Shown here piece after piece: positions 56,701 to 64,000 of a stretch of DNA of 64,000 bases (the stretch's first letter is position 1; every line of letters begins with the position of its first letter). Under the pieces are notes generated by a model. The model ran no database searches and had not been told where the DNA came from. It saw only the letters and a program-made list of their open reading frames with translations. The translations under genes were made by a program, and so were the position numbers. Source of the stretch: Nereocystis luetkeana (Eukaryota > Sar > Phaeophyceae > Laminariales > Laminariaceae); the NCBI GenBank assembly GCA_031213475.1, contig JARUPZ010000005.1, forward strand, positions 2,325,732 to 2,389,731, written 5' to 3'.

Positions 56701-59700
56701 AAAAGTTTATGTAATAGATGGAAACAACGTAATGAGGGCCCAAAGGTAGGAGGTGTCTCCACCAGGAGTAGGAACGGTGCTCCGTCTCGAAAGGAATGGG
56801 CGGTCAATGGTCAAATGACAAAGGCAAGCAACAAATGAGTACGCCGCCCCCCCCCTCCCCGCCACCGCCAAGCCCCGAACACGTTTCGTAACAGCACGCA
56901 AAAAAGGGTTTCCAGCATGCCAGAAAGCAAGTACATGCTGCGACATGATGACGATTGTCCCCCGCCCCCGCCCCGCCCGCTCGATGTTTTGTCCGTGGCT
57001 TGCTCTTATCGTTTGGGCCGGCGGGCAGGTGACCAACGCGGGCGACCACATCTACATGGTGGTCAACGGGGCCTGCAAGTACGGAGACATGGAGCACTTG
57101 AAGGAGCAGATGGCCGACTACAAGGGCGACGTGCACATGGACTACCTGGAGACACAGCAGCTCTTGGCTTTGCAGGGGAAGGGCGCGCCGGCCGCTCTGC
57201 AGGTCGGAACATACCCCCAACGAGGGTAACAGCAGCATGTATAATGACAGAAAAAACATGCCTCCCTCATAGATGTACGTACGTACCGATTTCCTCTCGC
57301 TGTTCGTGATAGGTTTTTGTTTTTTGTGGATATAATATGTGATCGTCCCGAATTCCTTCCTTTCGCTGGTCTCGGTGATTTTTCGTTTTTTGTGTATGTA
57401 TCTTGTGTGCACGTACGTGTGCACCGATTTGTTTCAGTGATTTTTCGTTTTTTGTGTATGTATGTTGTGTGCACGTGCGCACCGAATTGTTTTCGCTGGT
57501 CGTCGTGCTCTTCGTTTTTCGGGCTGATTGGGGCTGCAAAATATCAGCAGCCCGGCAGGTCTTTCGTTTTTTTGTCAGCTGCACAAAACGTCATTGGTCA
57601 TTGGGGTTTTTTACCTTGCGTCACTCTGCGTCCGAAGGACCCCGAACGACTCTGAAGGGGAATATTAACATTGTATCAAGTGTGAAGCTTAAGATCGGGC
57701 GTAGGAAATCCGGAGGTTGTGGAGCGGAACTGCATCTTAACAGGTATCGCATACGGACAGCTTGTTTGGTTAGGGGATAATTACCAGTAGGAGGGAGAGA
57801 GAGGTATTCAATCGGATGACACTAGAAATAAAGTCACCCCCCCTAGCACCCAATCAATAATTCCAGGCTCGTGAAGCGTAACAAAGTACCAGGTGGGATT
57901 TTATGCGCGGTTCGCATTCTTCCTGACAGAAACATAAAATTATTTTAATAGGATTGTTCCACAGCAGCACGTAGTAGACGTGTTGTACTGTTAATTCTAC
58001 AGTACAATAGGTGTTGTATGTGCGGGTTGTATTTTTCATGTCAAAATCGTATTTGCAATAGTGAAATTACAGTCGGAGCAGGTGTACATGGAGATGGAAG
58101 ATGCGTGGTGTTGTTCGTCCTCTAATGATGTAGTCTACGACGTTGCCCACGATGTCATCCCCCGGGAGCACATAAATGGCGTGTTGTTAGGGCTATGCTC
58201 GCCGTTAGAGCCGATGAAGTCGCGGAGAAGTCGCCGTGCAGAGGTCGCGAAGCGAGGGTCCCTTGTAGCCGTCCTTATTGGTCGACGTGAGCCGAGCGGA
58301 GTCGCTTCGTGTATTTAGCAAGGAATTGCCGGACCCAAGAGGATCAAGGTTCATAAGAGTGACACCGCAGGTGGTCACAAGGACTGGGCCTGATCGTGTC
58401 GATTCTGGAGGTACCCGGAGTCGAGGGGAGACGTCAACACGGTCCATGCTGCGCGTCTTTTGGGGCCGCAGTCAGTCCCGTTTTGGGGACAAACCACTCG
58501 GAATTTGACTGGTTTTGTCCCCAAAACGGCACTGACTGCGGCTCTAAAAGGGTTAATAACCCGAGATCTAGTCCGGTGGGATAGTTCATGCATGACTTCA
58601 AGTTGTGTCCTCCCTTGCATGCGTGTTCCGAGGCCTGCGATAGATCATTCTTCCCTGTCCGTGACCTTGTTGTTTATAGGGTTACTGCCGTACTTTCGGC
58701 TGTGTGTGTGTTTTTTGTTTCGCTCCCCGCCAAAAGGGGAAAACCGTGCGCTTGGCACTTCCAAGATGTCCGAGGATGTCTTTATTATGTTTGATAGCAG
58801 GGTTCGAAGTATGTATTTTTGGAGTACACGTGTACCAAACCTGGTTGTTATGGTCATACTCGGGTACGCAGCAGGGTATAATACCCAGTTTAAGTACTTC
58901 ACACCTCGGCCAGATAGATGATCTGCAGATAGGTGATCTACATATAGATGATCTACAGATAGATCATGATCTGCAGTAGGAGATCTAGTTCCTCACCTGC
59001 GGCTGTGAGACTTTCTGCAGGATCTGTTGAGTACACGTCCACCTAAGAAACTATGCTATATTATGCGGATTACTCGCGGGTCCCACCTCGCAACATGAGC
59101 TACTTACTGTACAGTAGATCATGCAGATCAGTGATCTATCTATCTATCTGCCCTGAAATATATAGATCGTCAAGTGACCTGTAGATTATCTGTAGATGAT
59201 GTTTCCGAGGTGTGAAAAAGTTCGGAGTACCCTACCAAGCTCACCGTTGCCACTCGTACCTACTGTATCACAACTCGTCTCAGGTGGCTCCAACCTCCTG
59301 CCTGTGGCGCGTTTGCTGCAACCACAGTTTGGGGACAACCTGCTAGGCATTGGTGTAGGAAAAAATCAGTACCAAAGCGGTTAACCTTCGTCCTGCTCGC
59401 CTGCCGAATACGCTCGAGAAACCCCGCAATTTCTGCTGCTCCTTCGCCACCCTTCAGTTTTTACCATCGTGCGCAACGCTCACCTTTACCATCGTGCGCA
59501 ACGCTCACCACCCCGTCCCGTCTGCCCGCGTCTGTCCTATTTTCCCGATCCGTCCGACCTGCCTCTTGCTCTCTGGTATAGTCTTTGATGCCCGCGGGTG
59601 TAGACGTGCTGAAGATTCCGTTCATGACGGGTTTCGACACTACCGTAGGCGGTATCGAGGGCTGCCGCATCACCCGATGCGGTTACACCGGCGAAGACGG

Positions 59701-62700
59701 ATACGAGGTGCGCATTTTTTTTGCGTTGTTAACATCAACTCCGTTCCGAAGCCGGAAGTTAAACCATCTCATTGAAGCTGTCATCCATATGCAAGTCCGC
59801 CTCAAAAGCGGTTCTTAGTAGGATGCAGCTCTCACCCTTCATGCGACTCGCCAGACACCTCACGGCGCTTCGCGCCCGGCGCAAGCAATGTCTGTCTGGT
59901 CGGTGAAAACCCGACATGCTCCGTCCCGGCATTGTAGGGATGCGAGGGTTTATGGTCATATGGTCATACGACTACGGCTATGCATGAGATCGAGTACATA
60001 TTTCCTATCGAGTACACCCCCCCCCCCCCCTCCCATTCCGATTTCGTGTGGGGTTATTCTGGTAGCATGTGCCACTTTGGGCGGAAATGTAAAAACCTAT
60101 TGGTCTCTATATTAATGTGTAAATGGTTCTTATATTTCCGTCCACCAGTACAAAATAATATAGTAAGGGCCACGTTTCTTGGGGACAAACTCCCAGCAAA
60201 CTGTGGGGAAATACTCAATTGTTAGAAATACTCTAGTTAATAGTATACCAGGTACATGCTGTAGCACGCGCAGGGTAGAGGAGTTAACGAATGATTGTGA
60301 CAGACTACTGTAGCGTTACTGTTGTACGTAGTGACGTCGGCATTGATACTACTGTTGTTTTGATTTGAGAGTGGTGGCGATATTTCAAGAAACTGCTGTA
60401 TGATTGTAACATATTTGTGTTGACACCCCCCCCTGCTCCGTCTCGAAAGGGATGCGTGGTCAACGGTCAAATGACTAAGGCAAGCAACAAAATGAGTACC
60501 CCCCCCCGCCCTCGCCGATTGTGCTCGGAGCGCAGATTAGCGTCCCGTGGGACTCGGCCGTGGCCCTGGGCGAGACTCTGTTGAACATCGACGGCGTCGC
60601 GGTGGCCGGCCTTGGTGCTCGCGATGCCTTGAGGCTGGAGGCGGGACTGTGCCTGTACGGGAACGACATCGATGGGACAACCAACCCGGTCGAGGGTGCC
60701 TTGTCGTGGTGAGATGTCCGTGGAATCTGCTGGTATTACAGTAGGCTGTTGGTATCGCAGTAGGCTACTGGTATTTTTAAGCAGTAGGCTGTATTCCGCT
60801 TTTGGTATTGTACTGCAGCTATACGTACTCGTATAGGCTGACCTAGTGTCCTGAAAATGTGCTGCATCGGACTGCCGTGTGGGACTGCGCCTGCACGGTA
60901 ACGACATCGGCGGGACTCTCCAAACCTATAACCGACCCCCTGTCACCGAAACGCCTGACAGGACCATGGGAGGGCCCAAGGGGCGCCGAAGACTGGAGCA
61001 GGGCTTCCTTGGCGCGGAGCACTTCCTTACGCCCGAGGGAAAGCTCCAGGTGGGTTAGAAACAGCTATAAACACGAAGAATATATGTGGTTGTATGGTGC
61101 GCACGGGATCCCGACGTTGCATGGGTGATGGTGCATGGTATTTTTGACAGTCGGCAAGTCGGTTGCCGGCTAAAGTTAGGTATTTGGCTGACGGCACCTT
61201 CCGATTAATTATCTGTCGTGAAATCTGGTCGACTCGTTGCTCCACCACTTGGGGTATTCACATAGGGCACAGCTGAGAGCTAGGGGGGGGAGGGGTACTT
61301 ACTATCATGCATGGCCGTACCAGGTAGTCATTATCATTTAGGGGGGGGGGCTGGGGCGGGCGGGGAGGGCAAAACGATATATTGTATGTAGTGTGTGTAT
61401 TGTTATTGCCCTCGATGAAATGCGTTCGAGCGCTGTTCTCAGTTCAGCTGTATTTTTTCTGTGAAGTCGCAGTTGGAGTTGGTGCGAGGGTGGAGAGAGA
61501 CCAGTCGGCACCGGTACAGACGGCACCTTGGCTCTCAGACTGAACGCCTGCTTTTCTTCGAACCTAGAACGAAAGGCTCGCGCTTCGCCTCATAGTAAAA
61601 CATGGTTACTAAATTACGGGACAGAGTGGTATGCCAGTACAGCAGTAGGATAGCACGGCGAGAGCAGGACGCCCCACCCCCCAACAGCCATCAACAGGTT
61701 GTGGTTTGCGTGGTCCATACGGTGGTGGTGTGTACGGGAAAGCACGCCTTCTGCCGATATCTGTATATCGCAGAATGTCCCCCCTCGCCTCTAAGAAAAG
61801 CCCACGCGGCTCAACAGTTTAAACGTGACGAGCACAGCAAGACGCTGAAAAATGTTTGTAGGGTATGTACTGTGTATGTACTGTGTGGTCAATGGTCAAA
61901 TGGCCTGAGGCGAGCAACAAATGAGTACGCCCCCCCCCCCCCACCTCACGACGCTTCGCGCTTGGTGCAAGCAATGTCTGCCTGGTCGGTGAAAACCCGA
62001 CATGCTCCGTCCCGGCATTGTAGGGATGCGAGGGTCTATGGGCATACGACTACGGCCATGCATGAGATCGAGTACATCTCTCCTATCAAGTACACCCCCC
62101 CCCCCCCCCCCCCCCCCTCCCCCCTACCCTCCGAGCAGAAGCAAACGAGGAAGCGTGTGGGGATCATGGGCATGAAGGCTCCCGCCCGAGACGGCACAGA
62201 AATATTCGACGCCGAGGGGAAGGCGAAAATCGGAACGGTAAGTCAGTCTCCACGTCCCCACCCCCCCCGCCACCGCTGCTGCTGCTTCCGTTGCTGTTGC
62301 TTCCTTATTGCAGTAGCTGCTGCTTCTGTTGCTGTTGCTTCCTTACTACGGTAGAGCTGTTGGCCGCGGCCTGTTTTTTGTGTCCCTTGTGAACTCCCGG
62401 TACAAGTATACTGGTAGCGTTGCAAGTGAAATAGGGGAAGTCGCGACGGGAGGCTGTTGTATTCCGCACAGCGCTGGTGCTCTCAGCCAGTATATATATA
62501 CTGCCAGTATGGGTGTACTGCCAGTATATGTATACTGAAGGTGTAAGTATACTGCCAGTGTAGGTGTACTGGCTGTTGTCCACACTCTTCTTCTCACGAC
62601 TTTTTTTTTCCTGTCAAAACGTTAGTTCATCATATATACTCGTAACACGATTCGCAAGACAACGTCAACGGTTGTTCGCTATTAGAGAGATGGACCCTTG

Positions 62701-62816
62701 ACGCCGCACACGCTTCTGCCTGCCCGCCCCCCCCGATTTTGTTGCTTAAAAAATGTCACGGTGGTTTTGGTAGGCGATGACCCCTAAGCCTATCTCACAC
62801 GCTTCTGCCTGCTCCC

Positions 62817-62854
<38 letters not shown>

Positions 62855-63041
62855 CGATGTTGGTGGACAGATCACGAGCGGGACTTTCAGCCCCTGCCTC
62901 AAAAAGCCTGTGGCCATGGGCTACGTCGAAACCGCGCACGCCAAGAGCCAGACGCCGGTGATGCTGAACATCCGCAACAAGATGGTGCCTACGGTAATCA
63001 CCCCGATGCCCTTCCTCGAAACGTCCTACTACAAGCCTTAA
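51970..63041 (+). CDS. GCST: Glycine cleavage system T protein (aminomethyltransferase), mitochondrial, seven exons
   Basis: The T protein releases ammonia from the aminomethyl-lipoyl H protein and passes the one-carbon unit to tetrahydrofolate. Exons: 51970-52380, 57029-57202, 59582-59707, 60536-60708, 60962-61049, 62139-62237 and 62871-63041 (stop TAA); 413 residues, the usual length. The N-terminus [19 protein letters not shown] is a mitochondrial presequence. Landmarks: [99 protein letters not shown], then the C-terminal barrel with [23 protein letters not shown] and [11 protein letters not shown]. All introns are GT-AG with consistent phase (253-4648 bp). Retroelement modules in sense orientation end in poly(C) just upstream of the acceptors of exons 4 and 6. 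It is divergent from GCSH, encoding its direct protein partner. Confidence 0.96.
52437..52464. repeat. (GGT)n microsatellite in GCST intron 1
   Basis: Nine GGT units about 55 bp after the 5' splice site. Confidence 0.85.
53734..53776. repeat. (CAA)n microsatellite in GCST intron 1
   Basis: About 13 CAA units, followed after 25 bp by a TACCAGGTA at 53802. Confidence 0.85.
56022..56460 (+). mobile_element. Module A retroelement, near full length, in GCST intron 1
   Basis: It aligns with 5490-5912 from GGCGGTCGGTCACAGCTGG to TCGAGTAC. Two exact TACCWGGTA insertions distinguish it (56119 and 56450). The second sits in the GAGTAC terminus, and the poly(C) tail is missing. Confidence 0.65.
56466..56858 (+). 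mobile_element. Module B (LINE 3' end) in GCST intron 1
   Basis: It carries the same C-terminal coding sequence as 41225-41533 with frame breaks, followed by GGAACGGTGCTCCGTCTCGA, then AATGAGTACG and poly(C). It lies in sense orientation, about 170 bp before exon 2. Confidence 0.65.
58461..58557. mobile_element. MITE-2 copy in GCST intron 2
   Basis: Hairpin arms GCAGTCAGTCCCGTTTTGGG and CCCCAAAACGGCACTGACTG surround GACAAACCACTCGGAATTTG. It ends TAAAAGGGTTAA. Confidence 0.75.
58898..59216. mobile_element. Element with TTCACACCTCGG inverted repeats and GATCT-rich interior, GCST intron 2
   Basis: TTCACACCTCGG (58898-58909) and CCGAGGTGTGAA (59205-59216) are perfect 12-bp inverted repeats bounding a 319-bp unit. 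Inside are GATGATCTGCAGATAGGTGA-type repeats at both ends and GCAGGATCTGTTGAGTAC in the middle. The relatives at 14.3 and 45.4 kb suggest a non-autonomous DNA transposon family. A single TTCACACCTCGG also occurs near 9605. Confidence 0.65.
59776..60030 (+). mobile_element. Module A retroelement in GCST intron 3
   Basis: From GAAGCTGTCATCC through GCGGTTCTTAGTAGGATGCA to CTCCTATCGAGTACA and poly(C), in sense orientation, starting about 70 bp after the 5' splice site. The first bases are shared with the 5.6 and 56.2 kb copies. Confidence 0.65.
60432..60511 (+). mobile_element. Module B tail just upstream of GCST exon 4
   Basis: TGCTCCGTCTCGAAAGGGAT, then ATGACTAAGGCAAGCAAC, then ATGAGTACC and a C run that ends 25 bp before the exon 4 acceptor. 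Confidence 0.65.
61265..61350 (-). mobile_element. Short module A tail fragment, reverse, with TACCAGGTA
   Basis: G-runs at both sides enclose GTACTTACTATCATGCATGG then CCGTACCAGGTAGTC. Compared with CCGTAGTCGTGG at 63190 it has gained CCAGG plus TA exactly. Confidence 0.55.
61880..62130 (+). mobile_element. Module B tail plus module A, ending at the GCST exon 6 acceptor
   Basis: A B tail (about 61880-61930) ends in poly(C), followed by a 5'-truncated A module (about 61943-62095) whose own poly(C) run (to about 62120) directly precedes CCCTACCCTCCGAGCAG, the exon 6 acceptor. Confidence 0.7.
62818..62853. repeat. Poly(C) run before the GCST exon 7 acceptor
   Basis: About 35 C residues end 17 bp before the acceptor. 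No module A or B sequence is visible next to it, so its origin is open. It is likely to serve as the pyrimidine tract. Confidence 0.8.
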
Positions 63042-63832
63042 AAAACAGCACCGGTACGGACGTAACGTCGCAGGAGCGGCCGTGAGAGCTTTAACGAACG
63101 CGGGGTCTCCCCCCTCCCCTTGCGCTGTCACCGAGTCCCTGAGGGGGTAGGAGAGGGGAGGGGGGGGGTGTACTCATTATGATACGTGGCCGTAGTCGTG
63201 GGACGAGGGGGGGGGGGTGGGGGGGGGGGTTGTCTTGAGTGCGGCTTATTTATTTAAAGTTGGTGCCTAACCCTCCGTCCTCAATGGGAAGGTGGAGAAG
63301 GGGGGCGTTGGTGGGAGGGAGGAAGTTTAGTGCGTATTTTTTCTTGAAGCTGGTGCCTACACCTCCCCCCCCGCCCCCACCTTTCGCTGTCGCCGAGTCC
63401 CCCGCCCCTACTCTGTGGTGGGAAAAGATGAGGGAGGATGGAGTGGCCCGCGGGGATGCCTCGGGGGTGTAGTATTGCTAGTGGCCAGACCAGGCCTGTT
63501 TTTTTTTTTTTTTTCTAGCAACATGCGCTGTCGGCCACAAGCTAGACATCGGAATTTGAATTTTAGCTTCAAAGCTATTTGCGGATGTCAGGGAGGAGCT
63601 GTATACTTCCACTCGCAAGAGGATTCGTCGAAGCCTCCCTTGATAGCTCCGGCTGCTAAGCTACTGCATGGTACCTGGTGTGTGGTCGGGGCCATTTAAG
63701 GGGCTGGGTGGCGATAGTCCGCGCCGAATTTCCCAGCATACAACGAACTAATGGTTGGAGATCGTAACAGCAAAGCTATGATAGCTAAAATTGCGGTTGG
63801 TGGCAGACGCTACCTATTCATAGCCTGGTAAA
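63042..63832. other. No supported gene downstream of GCST
   Basis: A minus-strand module A tail fragment (about 63160-63215, GTACTCATTATGATACGTGG between G-runs) and C/T-rich minisatellite-like sequence (63240-63400) are present. A TGGTGCCTA then ACCCTCC unit occurs twice near 63259 and 63350. Confidence 0.4.
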
Positions 63833-64000
63833 ATGCCGCAGGAGAGTGTTTTCGCGGAGGAGGACGGCATAAGCGAAGTTTACCACACCAGTCACGTTAC
63901 TCGTACACACCTTTGTTGTTGCACGGACGCTGTCATCGCGCACCTACAGGCTCGCGACGAGAAGCAGCAGCAGCAGCAGCCGCCGCCGCAAAGCGATTCA
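63833..64000 (+). CDS. Possible 5' exon, open at the window end
   Basis: ATG at 63833 opens a 56-codon frame still open at the edge: MPQESVFAEEDGISEVYHTS, then DAVIAHLQARDEK, then a Gln/Pro run. Composition is plausible for a regulatory protein start, but there is no homology cue. A CCTACAG|GCTCGC acceptor-like site inside means only the last part may be coding. Confidence 0.25.
   Translation, partial: MPQESVFAEEDGISEVYHTSHVTRTHLCCCTDAVIAHLQARDEKQQQQQPPPQSDS

Noticed and set aside
4298..61326. CCWGG as a Dcm-type methylation site explaining the motif
   Set aside because: The enrichment is for the 9-bp TACCWGGTA with its TA duplication, not for CCWGG generally, and bacterial methylation does not create insertions.
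1..64000. CRISPR arrays, operons, phage or plasmid features
   Set aside because: No spaced direct repeats of CRISPR type and no Shine-Dalgarno-led gene series; the supported genes are interrupted by spliceosomal introns.

Overview
This is a gene-poor, repeat-rich nuclear window from a eukaryote. It has spliced genes with introns of 0.25 to 4.6 kb, mitochondrial presequences, DNA and RNA transposons and many microsatellites. There are no operons, no prokaryotic signals and no CRISPR. The gene content, the intron-dense architecture and long poly(C)/poly(G) tracts suggest a protist or alga. A stramenopile (brown-alga-like) source is my guess from general appearance and was not tested.

Five genes are supported. 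(1) Nucleotides 2051-6460, plus strand: the 3' part of a WDR55-type WD40 protein; its 5' exons lie outside the window or were not found. (2) 30558-33259, plus: the last three recognisable exons of a GNAT N-acetyltransferase. (3) 35072-38586, plus: a low-complexity protein with ubiquitin-interacting motifs, interrupted by a one-base frame problem in a G15 run. (4) 44133-51529, minus: a complete glycine cleavage H protein (168 residues, 4 exons, one GC-AG intron). (5) 51970-63041, plus: a complete glycine cleavage T protein, aminomethyltransferase (413 residues, 7 exons). Genes 4 and 5 are divergent, with start codons 440 bp apart, so two partners of one mitochondrial enzyme complex probably share a promoter region. 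In the T protein, splice phases agree at all six junctions and each junction gives continuous homology.

The rest is mostly mobile DNA. I recognise: two retroelement modules (A and B) that end in GAGTAC followed by a poly(C) run and nest head to tail; a MITE family (MITE-1, ends TTACGGGGG/CCCCCGTAA, TA target) with about 15 copies; a second palindromic family (MITE-2); two hAT-like MITEs with 8-bp target duplications; three miniature LTR-like elements (TRIMs) whose tRNA-like A and B boxes straddle the LTR/internal junction; elements built of GATCTAGATC/CTGTAGATGATCT motifs; and remnants of reverse-transcriptase-type elements. Nucleotides 9640-11480 form an unusual gene-free block packed with dyads of the type TAACATARTGTTA.

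The most striking signal is a 9-bp near-palindrome, TACCWGGTA. I count about 49 exact copies in 64 kb, all outside supported exons, where about 0.5 are expected by chance. Comparing repeat copies with and without it shows precise insertion of CCWGG with duplication of a TA target. These could be excision scars of an unseen TA-specific transposon or a very small insertion system. I have not seen either described.
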